NCBI GenBank assembly: GCA_016720395.1
Contig: JADKKR010000009.1
Location: 1 to 64,000, forward strand
Source of the DNA: Geobacteraceae bacterium
GTDB lineage: Bacteria; Desulfobacterota; Desulfuromonadia; Geobacterales; Pseudopelobacteraceae
Direction: 5' to 3'
DNA length: 64,000 bases
Of the stretch, positions 52,018 through 61,900 are shown piece by piece. How positions within the stretch are numbered: the stretch's first letter is position 1; every line of letters starts with the position of its first letter. Below the pieces are notes generated by a model. It ran no database searches. It was not told the origin of the DNA and saw only the letters and a program-made list of their open reading frames with translations. Position numbers and translations under genes: made by a program.

Positions 52018-55000
52018 CTAAGACACCACCCTTACGGTAAATTCATTCATCTGATAGATCGTTTTTCCGTCAACTGAGAGGAAGCCGGCGGCGGTCATGA
52101 CCTGCCGGTCATCATCCATACCGGTAACCCAGGCTTCGACCGTCACACGCTTATTGGACGGCACCACCTGGCCGCGATAGAGCCAGCTATGCGCTTTACC
52201 CAGCGCGGAGACTTCTAAGACATTTCCATTCTGCCAGCCCCAGCGTTCCACGGCTGCAAACTTTACCAGCTGAAGGAAGGATTCCAGTCCCAGAGAACCG
52301 GGGGTAACCGGATCTTCGTAGAAATGGGCCTTGAAGAACCACTCCTCCGGGTCCACATCCTTGACACCCCGGATGTAGCCGATCCCCTGCGGTCCGCCGT
52401 CCGCTACGAACAGCTCGATTGTGTCGATCATGCGCAGCTGCTTCTCCGGGAAGGGTGCTGTTTCAGGGTACGGCAGGCTGCGGCCCCTGCCGATCTCCTG
52501 CGCTGTCGGCCGGTAGGGTTGTGCATCGCGAATGCCCACCTGATTGGCCAGAGCCTCTTTGGAGAAGAAGCCGAACATGGTATCTCCCTCGTAGAGAATA
52601 CCATGGCGATCGGCCACGTTGAAGTCGAATTCCTGGATGATCATGCCGCCGCTGGTGGCGACCTTCTTCATGGTGGCGCTGCAGGTCAGGGTTCCGCTGT
52701 CTGGTGTTACTGCCCGGTGCTGGATCGCCGTGCCACCCAGGTTGCGGAAGGAGATATCGGTCGGGCTGGTCAGGGCCGAGCCCACGTAGGCCGCCAGCCA
52801 GCCACAGGGCTGCAGGGCCGCCTCCAGCAGGACCGAGAACGGCATACGCGGCTGGCGGTCGGCTGCAAAGAACCAGGCTTCGGCGGGCAGATCATACTGG
52901 GCCTCGGCCATGGCACCGGCTGTCATCTGCCAGGGCTCGCCACGCAGGGCGGTAACCCGGTCCATGAACTGGAACGGTGGTCCTGGCAGGCGGGCGATCT
53001 TGCGCTGGCTGTCGAATACCCGGTAGCGCTCACCGAAGCCTTCTGAAGGATTACCGTTACTGTAGGCCAGGATCTGTTCCTTGGTATAGATGGCCGTTTT
53101 TTTGACCTCTGCGGTGCTGCTGCCGCGTACTGCCTGCCACATGGCCGACAGCTTTTCTCTGGTCGTGCCGGTCAGGCGTGCCGACATGCTCGTGATCTCA
53201 ACGATCGGCTTGCCGTCGGCATACATCAGGGCGTCGCAAATCACGAAGGGCTCCGGGCGGTAGCCGATCTCGCGGATGGTAACTTCATAGGTGACCACCT
53301 TTGTCGTCTCAAGGACCTGACCGCGGCAGCAGAGTTTGCTGGCTACACCCGGTACCGGCTCCCATACCGAGCTGGAAGATTCCGTCACCCAGCCCATCCG
53401 CAGGAGGTAGATCCGCAGGGTGTGCATGCAGCATTCGTACATCAATGTGCCGGGCATGACCCGGTCGTCCACGAAATGACAGGTGATGAACCAGTCGTCG
53501 GGGTGGATATCGGCCTCGGCCCGGATGATGCCGATGCCGCAGCGTCCGCCGTCCGGGTCGATCTCGTTGACACGGTGTACCAGGCGCATCCTGCCGCCCG
53601 GGATGGTCAGGGGGCGTGAGACCGGTAGACCGCTGAACAGCGGCCCGAAACAGCCGGACAGGTTGCCTTCCCGCAGCCGGTCAAGCTGAACATCATTGAG
53701 GCTTTCCCGCGACATAGGCACCAGTTCCTGCCAGTCGGCCGGACGTATGCCGGTTGTTGGGCGCAGGTCGATGGCCGGCCGCACAATTCCCTTGCCGGCG
53801 TCCAGCTCCTGCTGGCTGAAGAAGCCGGCACAGCCGTCGCGCATGGAGAGCAGCGGCTGCCCGTTGACCGTGGCCTCGAAAAAGAAACGGAACAGCCAGG
53901 TGTCCCCCTGGCGGAAGAATCGCTCGATCCGGATATCGTAATGAATGGTCTCGCCCGGTCCGGGCAGGCCGCGGTGGAAGGTGACCACGGCATCCAGCAG
54001 GCGGTACACCGCCAGGCCGCGGGTGATGAAGTCGATGCCCAGGTAGCCGGACAGGAACAGGTCTGCCTGACCGGCCTCCACCGCGATGCAGGTCGGAATG
54101 CAACCACCGTCCAGATACCAGGCCCCGGGGTGGATGTCGTGTTCGGTGACGACGCGTCCCTTGGTCATAGAGCGGGGTTTGCCTTCAACGGAGATGATCC
54201 GGTCCACCAGCATCAGCGGCTCGTCCGGCAGACGCACGCGGGTCGGAAAACTGTCGGCCTCGGCAAATTCCGCTCCGAGCATGCGGGCAACCGAGCCGAC
54301 GGCGAATTCCATGCACTGGTCACGGCCATAGGCCGCCGGTGAGGCAGGTGCCGCTGTCAACCCGACGGGGGCAACCGTATCATGACATTTTCCGGGAAGG
54401 ATGTCGTCTCCCAGCGCCTGCCGCAATGAGGCCTCCAGGGATATGGCGGAGGCCATGGCCCGGGTCAGGCTGTTGCTGAGGTTGAGATAGGCTTCATGTG
54501 CCTTGATCTGTTGCTGCTGCACCTGGACGAATTGCCCGAGCAGTAGATCCGTGACGTTTTTCGTCCCCTCTCCCTGAGGGAGAGGCCTGTCCTGAGCGAA
54601 GTCTAAAGGGCCGGGGTGAGGGGGACTCGCTGTGGTTGAAACCGGCGGCAGCGGCGGCCGGAACGGAGCGCCGCCGATGGTAAGGTGCACCCGGGGCGAT
54701 GATGACGGGGTGGCCGATTCTGCCGGAAGGTTCACGGTGAGCGGAGCCAGGTCCACCGGTACCCTCTCGGCGATCAGGTTGGCCAGCAGGCGCAGCAGGG
54801 TTGAAACGGCGTCCTGTCCATTGTGGCAGGCCGAACGTGCCAGGTGCGGACGGTCACCCAGTATGCGGCTGATCATCCGGCTGCATGAAGAACCGGGGCC
54901 CATTTCCAGGAACAGGCGTACACCGTCGCGGTAGGCTGACTCGATCACCGCAGGATAATCTATGCCGTGCAGCGCCTGGCCAAGGATCGAGCCGGCTGCA

Positions 55001-58000
55001 CTCTCGCGGGTGACCTGGTAGGGCCCGCCTTTGACGCCGCTGTAATAGGTAATCCCTGCGGGCGGTTCGGTGGGGAAGAGATGCAGGTCATGGTATGGCC
55101 CGGCTACCGGTCGGGCTACCTCGCAATGTACGGTGGTGACCCCCTGCAGGGGAAAAAACCTGCAGTCGAGCGCGGTCACGAGCCCTGCTACGGCAGCGGA
55201 GTCGCCGCCGACCACGCATTCATCGGGGGTGTTGACGATCAGCAGGTAGGCGCGCGGGAATGCTTTCAGCGCTGTCCGGACCGCCCCGTGCGGGGCATCG
55301 ACGACTCCCAGGCTCCACTGGACTTGCTCGTCGCCGGAGAGTTCCCAGACTTGGCGTGCGGCGCGACACTCACCAGCCAGGTCACGGGTGAAGAGGGTTG
55401 ACTCCTGCATGCGCGTGTACATGCCGTCACGGTCACGCCAGGCGCCCAAGGCGAGCAGACCGGCTGATTCACCGAGGCTGTAGCCGATGACGGCCGTCGG
55501 CTGGATGTTGAAGATGCGTACAAGGTCACTGACGGCGCACCCGGTGGTTACCTGGCCGAAGATAACCGCCCGGTGGTCATCGTTGATCTCGCTGCCGGAT
55601 GCCCCGTTCCAGAACAGTTCGGGCTGAAACTGCTTTCTCAGGAAGAGGTTGTCCCGATCCTGGCGGTGGAGAATTTCAGGCCAGCGACTGAACAGTTCCA
55701 TCCCCATGCCGGGGTAATGGTTGCCGGAGCCGGGGAACACAAAGGCGATCTTTCCGTCAACCCCCAGCGGTTTCGTGGAATAAAACAGCCGGTCGCGCAG
55801 TGCCGGGGTTGTATCGGGGACTATGCCGCCGGCTGAAAGGGTTTGAAGGCCCAGAGTCGCCAGCGCCTGCAGTTCGTCACGGTCCCTGGCCACCATTGCC
55901 ATGGCCAGGGTTTTCCGGGAACCGTCTCGATAACGGCCGTTGAGAGAGACCGAGAGATTTTGTATTAAATAGTTGTTATTTTCAGAAGTATTGAGATGTA
56001 ATACTTCAAGTTCTGCTGAAAGTTCTTCCGGTGTATCTCCGGACAGGGCAAACAGGAATTCACTGCCCGTTCCCAGCGGTGCCGACAGTAGCTGGTCGCA
56101 GCAGTTGGTGTTGTTGTCCCGGCTCTCGAGTACGACATGGCTGCAGGATCCGTCTACACTGTAGGAGCTGATTCCGGCGCGGCGCGGGCCGTCTGCGCGG
56201 TTGCGCAGCCAGTAGCGTGAAGAACGCGGCAGGAACAGTGAACCTTTCTCCGAAAACCCGTCGCAGGGTGTCTCGACTCCCCGGCAGGCCGGGATGATCT
56301 CGTGATGGAGCGCCAAGCATCCGCGGACAAAAGAGGCCAGTCCTGCGGCGGCGCCGCTGTGGCCAATGTCTGCCTTTACGCTGCTGACTGCGCAGGAACG
56401 GGCGGAAGATTTGTTGAAAAAACCGGAAAGTGCCACTGCCTCGTTCCGGTCTTCAATCGGGTTTCCTGAAGCATTGGCTTCAAGATAATCGATTGTTGCC
56501 GGGGATATCCGTGCATCGGCATAGGCCCGTTGCAGTGCAAGGTCATACATGTTGTCGCTGCTGGAGCCGATCCCGCGGATGACAGCGTAGATTCTGTCAC
56601 CATCTCGCTCGGCGTCTGACAGGCGCTTGAGGACTACGGCACAGGCACCTTCCCCGACCAGGGTGCCGTCGGCTTTCCGGTCAAAGGGCAGGGCACGGCC
56701 GGTTGCAGAAAAGGGAAGCAGGGCATGCTGGCCAAGGACCGCCCGTGGATCTCCGGCCAGGTCAACGGCACCCACCAGAGCCCGTTCCAGCTGGCCGGTC
56801 TGAAGCATGCGCACCGCCGTCTCCAGTGCACGCATGCCGGAGTTTTCCTCGCTGGAGAGAGTGAAGCTCGGGCCCCCGACGCGGAACTCACGGGCGATTC
56901 TGCTGGCAACGATGTTTCCCAGGGCGCCCATGGTGCGGTTAGCACTCAGGGCCGGTCCAGCGGCTTCACGGAGTCGGACGGACCAGTTTTCACGTTCTTC
57001 TGCAGAGAGGGTGCGTCCCAATCTGGCCGACCAGGTACCGACCAGTGCGGGCAAGGACCAGCGCAGACTGAAGTTGGTGCTGTTCAGGTCGAGAGCGATG
57101 CCGATAAAAACACCGCTATTCAGGTTGTCATCCCTTCCCAGGCCGGCATCCTGCATGGCTCCGGCAGCTGTTGAGAGCATGAGCAGCTGCTGGGGCAGCA
57201 TCTCCTCCACCTCGCGGGGCGGGATGCGGAAGCGGTTCGCAGCGACGGAAACGCCGGCCTGATAGAAACCTTCAAAAGAGCTGCCGTGAAGTCCTTCCTG
57301 CCTGAACCAACTTGTGTTCTGCACCCCCCACCATCTCGTCGGCGGTGCCGGTCGGGTGGCCGGGTCTCCGCCCAGAACACGTTCCCGGAAAGCCGGCAGA
57401 CCCTGCCAGGGTCCGAAACTGGCATCCATGCCGACTACCGCGATGGCATCGTAGTGCTGCGGGTCTTCAAGATTATTGAGCGATGAACCGTCGGAAGAGC
57501 CGGAGGAAGCCGGAAGCCACTCTTCCACAAGCAGGTGGGCGTTGATGCCTCCGAAACCGAAGGCACTGACCGCGGCCCGACGGGGAATGCCCTCACCCCT
57601 GCGCTGCCAGGGAATGGCGGCTTTCAGCACCTGGAAGGGGCTGCTATCCAGCTGCATGCCGGTTTGCGGAGAGTTGAAATTGGCGGTGGGCGGGAGTGTT
57701 TCGGCCTGCATGGCCAGCAGAACCTTGGTCAGGGCAGCTCCGCCGGCTGCCGTCAGCAGGTGACCAATGTTTGATTTGACCGAACCGATGACGCAACGCT
57801 CTCCTGCCGGATGCGCTCCGCCCCACAGTTCCTGAAGGCTGGCCACTTCTACCGCGTCACCGACAGGTGTCCCGGTGGCGTGACACTCAACCAGATCCAC
57901 ATCTGCGGGCTGCCAGCCGGCCTGTACATAGGCGGCCCGCATGGCGCGCAGCTGGCCTTCGGACATGGGGGCCAGCAGGCTGCCGCCTACATCGTTCGCC

Positions 58001-58938
58001 AGGCCGATGCCACGGATGATACCGTAGATTCTGTCGCCCTGGGTCAGGGCATCCTCGGTGCGTTTAAGGAGGAACAGACCGGCTCCTTCTCCGACAACCA
58101 GGCCGTCTCCGGCAGCATCGAACGGGGAGCAGATTCCCCGCTTGGAGAGGGCGCGCAGCTGCGAGAAGCCCATCTGGGTAAACAGCGGGTCGGGGCGTGA
58201 TACGCCCCCGCACAGCATGGCGTCGACCCGGCCGGACAGCAGCTCGTCTACGGAAAGTTTGATGGCATACAGTGATGATGCACAGGCTGCATCCAGGGTA
58301 ACGTTTCCCCCGCCGAGGCCGAGAGCCTGGGCCAGAATACCGGCAGGGAGCCCGGCGACGTAGCGGTTGAGCGGGTTGGAAGCCATTTTCTGCGCAGTGT
58401 CGTCATACAATGACGAATGCAACAACGGTATTTCGTCTGGAGAATCCTGAAGAGATAGGGGGGGGCGAACTGAGCCGGTGCCGAGCAGTTGCTCTGTAAA
58501 GGTCCTCCCCAGAAGGCTGCGGGTGAGGGCGGAAGAGCTTTCGCTCGGCAGAGCCAGGTTTCCGATAATGACGCCTACCCGTGACCGGTCGAGAGCTTCG
58601 GTCAGGCCGTCGTCGAAAGCACGCTTTCCGGCATGTATGAGCAGGTGGAACAGTGGGTCGAGACCCTCGAGGATAGCAGGGTCCATGTGCAGGCCGGGCA
58701 GGCCTGCGGCTGAGCAAAGTCCGTCAATAAAGCAGCCCTGCCGGGAATAGACGTGGTCTGCAGCTCCCGCTTCGGGGCTGAAAGCCGCTTCAGCCGGCAT
58801 CAGCCAGCGTCCTTCAGGAACCTGACGGGAGGTACTGCGCCCGTTACGGATACAGTTCCAGAAACTGTCCAGATCCGGCGCATCGGGGAAGATGCCGCCG
58901 ATCCCGACAATCGCGACTGAGGAGCCGGAAGGTGGCAT
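52018..58938 (-). CDS. PfaC-like PUFA-type synthase: KS - CLF - AT - tandem DH
   Basis: 2306 residues. Ketosynthase 1 (about 7-475) has C219 in TLDAACASS, H353 (ECHATGT) and H393 (SNIGH). A second KS fold (about 495-940) has lost the Cys (SSEENSG, 695-701) and the first His (EANASGN), so it is a chain length factor. An acyltransferase (about 1060-1390) has S1154 in GYSLGES. Then come four hotdog folds forming two FabA-type dehydratases, with H1821 in HFVDDRVMPGTL and H2205 in HFYEDPVTPGSL. KS-CLF-DH-DH is the PfaC plan. The internal AT, rather than a separate PfaB, resembles myxobacterial Pfa3, but that protein's acyltransferase tail (AGPAT) is missing. Residues about 1438-1458 are a translated palindromic repeat. 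Its ATG overlaps the upstream stop by one base. Confidence 0.9.
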   Translation of the reverse strand: MPPSGSSVAIVGIGGIFPDAPDLDSFWNCIRNGRSTSRQVPEGRWLMPAEAAFSPEAGAADHVYSRQGCFIDGLCSAAGLPGLHMDPAILEGLDPLFHLLIHAGKRAFDDGLTEALDRSRVGVIIGNLALPSESSSALTRSLLGRTFTEQLLGTGSVRPPLSLQDSPDEIPLLHSSLYDDTAQKMASNPLNRYVAGLPAGILAQALGLGGGNVTLDAACASSLYAIKLSVDELLSGRVDAMLCGGVSRPDPLFTQMGFSQLRALSKRGICSPFDAAGDGLVVGEGAGLFLLKRTEDALTQGDRIYGIIRGIGLANDVGGSLLAPMSEGQLRAMRAAYVQAGWQPADVDLVECHATGTPVGDAVEVASLQELWGGAHPAGERCVIGSVKSNIGHLLTAAGGAALTKVLLAMQAETLPPTANFNSPQTGMQLDSSPFQVLKAAIPWQRRGEGIPRRAAVSAFGFGGINAHLLVEEWLPASSGSSDGSSLNNLEDPQHYDAIAVVGMDASFGPWQGLPAFRERVLGGDPATRPAPPTRWWGVQNTSWFRQEGLHGSSFEGFYQAGVSVAANRFRIPPREVEEMLPQQLLMLSTAAGAMQDAGLGRDDNLNSGVFIGIALDLNSTNFSLRWSLPALVGTWSARLGRTLSAEERENWSVRLREAAGPALSANRTMGALGNIVASRIAREFRVGGPSFTLSSEENSGMRALETAVRMLQTGQLERALVGAVDLAGDPRAVLGQHALLPFSATGRALPFDRKADGTLVGEGACAVVLKRLSDAERDGDRIYAVIRGIGSSSDNMYDLALQRAYADARISPATIDYLEANASGNPIEDRNEAVALSGFFNKSSARSCAVSSVKADIGHSGAAAGLASFVRGCLALHHEIIPACRGVETPCDGFSEKGSLFLPRSSRYWLRNRADGPRRAGISSYSVDGSCSHVVLESRDNNTNCCDQLLSAPLGTGSEFLFALSGDTPEELSAELEVLHLNTSENNNYLIQNLSVSLNGRYRDGSRKTLAMAMVARDRDELQALATLGLQTLSAGGIVPDTTPALRDRLFYSTKPLGVDGKIAFVFPGSGNHYPGMGMELFSRWPEILHRQDRDNLFLRKQFQPELFWNGASGSEINDDHRAVIFGQVTTGCAVSDLVRIFNIQPTAVIGYSLGESAGLLALGAWRDRDGMYTRMQESTLFTRDLAGECRAARQVWELSGDEQVQWSLGVVDAPHGAVRTALKAFPRAYLLIVNTPDECVVGGDSAAVAGLVTALDCRFFPLQGVTTVHCEVARPVAGPYHDLHLFPTEPPAGITYYSGVKGGPYQVTRESAAGSILGQALHGIDYPAVIESAYRDGVRLFLEMGPGSSCSRMISRILGDRPHLARSACHNGQDAVSTLLRLLANLIAERVPVDLAPLTVNLPAESATPSSSPRVHLTIGGAPFRPPLPPVSTTASPPHPGPLDFAQDRPLPQGEGTKNVTDLLLGQFVQVQQQQIKAHEAYLNLSNSLTRAMASAISLEASLRQALGDDILPGKCHDTVAPVGLTAAPASPAAYGRDQCMEFAVGSVARMLGAEFAEADSFPTRVRLPDEPLMLVDRIISVEGKPRSMTKGRVVTEHDIHPGAWYLDGGCIPTCIAVEAGQADLFLSGYLGIDFITRGLAVYRLLDAVVTFHRGLPGPGETIHYDIRIERFFRQGDTWLFRFFFEATVNGQPLLSMRDGCAGFFSQQELDAGKGIVRPAIDLRPTTGIRPADWQELVPMSRESLNDVQLDRLREGNLSGCFGPLFSGLPVSRPLTIPGGRMRLVHRVNEIDPDGGRCGIGIIRAEADIHPDDWFITCHFVDDRVMPGTLMYECCMHTLRIYLLRMGWVTESSSSVWEPVPGVASKLCCRGQVLETTKVVTYEVTIREIGYRPEPFVICDALMYADGKPIVEITSMSARLTGTTREKLSAMWQAVRGSSTAEVKKTAIYTKEQILAYSNGNPSEGFGERYRVFDSQRKIARLPGPPFQFMDRVTALRGEPWQMTAGAMAEAQYDLPAEAWFFAADRQPRMPFSVLLEAALQPCGWLAAYVGSALTSPTDISFRNLGGTAIQHRAVTPDSGTLTCSATMKKVATSGGMIIQEFDFNVADRHGILYEGDTMFGFFSKEALANQVGIRDAQPYRPTAQEIGRGRSLPYPETAPFPEKQLRMIDTIELFVADGGPQGIGYIRGVKDVDPEEWFFKAHFYEDPVTPGSLGLESFLQLVKFAAVERWGWQNGNVLEVSALGKAHSWLYRGQVVPSNKRVTVEAWVTGMDDDRQVMTAAGFLSVDGKTIYQMNEFTVRVVS
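54565..54625. repeat. palindromic 'ctccctgagggag' repeat inside the PfaC-like gene
   Basis: CTCTCCCTGAGGGAGAG is flanked by cccc and ggggtgaggggg ends, the same plan as the intergenic copy at 5506-5595. It is read in frame on the minus strand as PPHPGPLDFAQDRPLPQGEG. It falls in the low-complexity linker between the AT and DH regions, so it does not disturb a folded domain. Confidence 0.85.
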
Positions 58939-61900
58939 CAGGCTGCTTCCCGTTCAGCACACCCCGGCTGTGAGAGCTGATTACGCCGGAAGGCCCGCTG
59001 AAGGGACGGATCGATTACACATTCGTAATTCTCCAGTCTGGCGATCAACTTGCCCGAATTGCGGTCCAGAAACTCCATGTCGGCTGATGCGCCATGTTCG
59101 CGTTCTGCGGTTACGCGGATCACAATCTGTGCGCCCTCCCGCGGGAATGTTTCCTGAAACTGACGATATCGCCCGGCAAACGAGGGGAGCGAACCGGACC
59201 CGAAGCGTTCAAAACTCCAGAGGATCATCAGCTGGAAAGCACTGTCAATCACCAGCGGGTCGGTGAGCCAGATGTTTCTGAGCGGTTGCCTGACCCAGTT
59301 GGACGGCTGTGGTGCTCCTTTGACCAGTGCGGTAATGCCCTTTTCGGAACATCCTCCGACCTGTTCGATACCGTGCAGGTCCGGTCCGTGGAAGAGACGC
59401 TCCTGATCGTAGATGACTCCGTTGCTCTGGGTGTAGGGTGTTGTCGGCAGATCGACGATGGAGCGGATGCCTTCAGGCAGCCGGGTGGCCAGGACGATCC
59501 CGGCACGCGCGTGAAGGAGGCTGCGCCCGTCGCCGGAGGTGCCGGTGAGCTCCACCGGTACAACGTACAGTGAGTCGCGCTTTTCAGCCCGACCGGCCAT
59601 GATCCTCAGGCTGCAGGCTGTGTCTTGATCGAAAACAACCCCTTTGCAGATGCGCAGATCGTTGAAACCGTGGAAGCGGAAGCCCGGATTGCCGTGCAGA
59701 GCGCCGTGCGCCAGCCACTCAATGATCATGGCCATGGGCAGGACCGCCTTGCCGTCAATGACGTGGGAACGGATAAACGGATAGTCTTCTACGTTCAGTG
59801 CCAGGCTGAAGGCCTCCACAAGCGGCATGGTCGGTGCCGGTGTGGTGAGCGTCAGCGATGATGGTGCGGTTCCGGCCAGTACGACGATCTCAACCGGATC
59901 TTCAACCGCTGCAAGTTCCCGAACCAACAGCTCTCCACCTGACTTAAGCGGAATCAGGTTGATCCCTTCGCTGCTGAAGACATTTTTCAGGGCCGGGGTT
60001 ACCATGCCGCCATCCCAGGGGCCCCAGTTGAGGCAGACGGTCCGGCAGGCAGGGCGGCGGCGCGACTCGTCCTGGGCCAATTTGTTGAGGACCTCGTTGG
60101 ACACGGAGTAATCTACCTGACCACTGCGGCCGAAACGTCCGGTGGTAGAACCGAAAAGGGCAATAAAACGCAGGTCATCAGAGGCTGTGGCCACCAGCAG
60201 GGTGCGCAGCGCCGTTACCTTGGTGCCATAGACCTGAATAAACTGCTCCCTGGTTTTATCGGCTATGAGACGGTCTGCCAAAACGCCGGCCCCGTGGACG
60301 ATTCCCCGGACCGGGCCGTAATCCCTGCGAATGGCGTTCAGTATGCCTGCAACCGCATCGTTGTCGCGGATGTCGACAGCTCGATAGAGCGCCTTTCCCC
60401 CGACTGCAGCGATTGAGGCAAGGGTTGCTGTCAGTTCGCGGCCTGCGATGACTGCCTGGTAGCGCTCTTCAATCGCTTTCGGGTGAAGTTTCTCCGTGGC
60501 ATGTTCCATGATAGCCCGTTTGATGGTGCTTTCATCATGCAATGCAGTCAGCCATTCCGGTTCGGGAAGCGGTTCCGGACTCCGGCCGAACAGCACCAGC
60601 AGCGGACGGTAGGCTTCAGCCAGGGCTATGGCAGTGGCGGCGGTGACGCCGCGCCCTCCTCCGGTAACCACTACCACGTCACCCGCCTGGATCGGCGGAG
60701 ATGGCGGGGTATCCAGGGAGGGGAGGTCGCAGAACTCCAGACCGAATCTGCCGTCGGAGGTCAGTCCGACTTCGAGCGGACCGCTGGTGAGCAGTTCACC
60801 GGCCAGTGCGCAGGCTGTGGACGTGGCATCGGAGAACCCGCCAAGGTCGATGGCTTTGCAGGCGACCTCCGGCCATTCACGGGCCGCAGTCTTGGCCAAC
60901 CCGGCCAGCCCGCCGGAAAGAGGATCACTGATTCCGGTGCCGTCTCCGCACCCGAAATTGCCATCCAGACGTGAGACGGTGCAGAAGAAAGCACCCCCAG
61001 CATCGGCGCTGCGGCGCAGAGACGGTGCGGCCTTTTTCAGGAGCAGGAATGCGTTGAGGAGGAAGGTATCGTCGGTTCCGTCTGCCGGAGCGATGATGAC
61101 CAGTCCGGAGATGTTGTCAGCCGGCAGGTCGTCCAGATTTTCATCAATCTTGATCAGCCGGACATTCAGATCTTCGGAACACAGGTTGGAGCAGACACCT
61201 CCGGACAGCTGCGAGCCGTCGTCAGTTACCCAGATGATGCCGTTCTCCGGCATGGTGATCGCGTCTCCGGTTTCGCCCAGCGCGCGCGGGATGATCGTAC
61301 TTCGTGTAAGTTCGATACCGGGAACTGTTGCCGGGGCGGAAGTGGAGGCAGGCGCCAGGGGCTGCGGGGATGTGGAAATAGCTGTCGCGCCTGCTCCAAG
61401 GTAGTGTGCAATCTCGCCCAGGGTATGCAGGGAACCGAGATGTTCAGGACCGATGACCGGCGAACCGGGCAGCCGCTCCTGCAGGGCTGAGAGGATCTCG
61501 ACCCGCTTGATGGAGTCGATGCCCAGGTCTGAATCCATGCCCATCTCCAGCTCGAGCATCTCCACCGGATAACCGGTCTTCTCACTGACTACCGCCAGTA
61601 AGGTCTCCGTGACCCGGTCTGCGCTGATCGAAGCTGATGAAACGGCGGCTGACGGCTGCACGGTTGCGCCTGCTCCCAGATAGTGTGCAATCTCGCCCAG
61701 GGTATGCAGGGAACCGAGATGTTCAGGACCGATGACCGGCGAACCGGGCAGCCGCTCCTGCAGGGCCGAGAGGATCTCGACCCGCTTGATGGAGTCGATG
61801 CCCAGGTCTGAATCCATGCCCATCTCCAGCTCGAGCATCTCCACCGGATAACCGGTCTTCTCACTGACTACCGCCAGTAAGGTCTCCGTGACCCGGTCTG

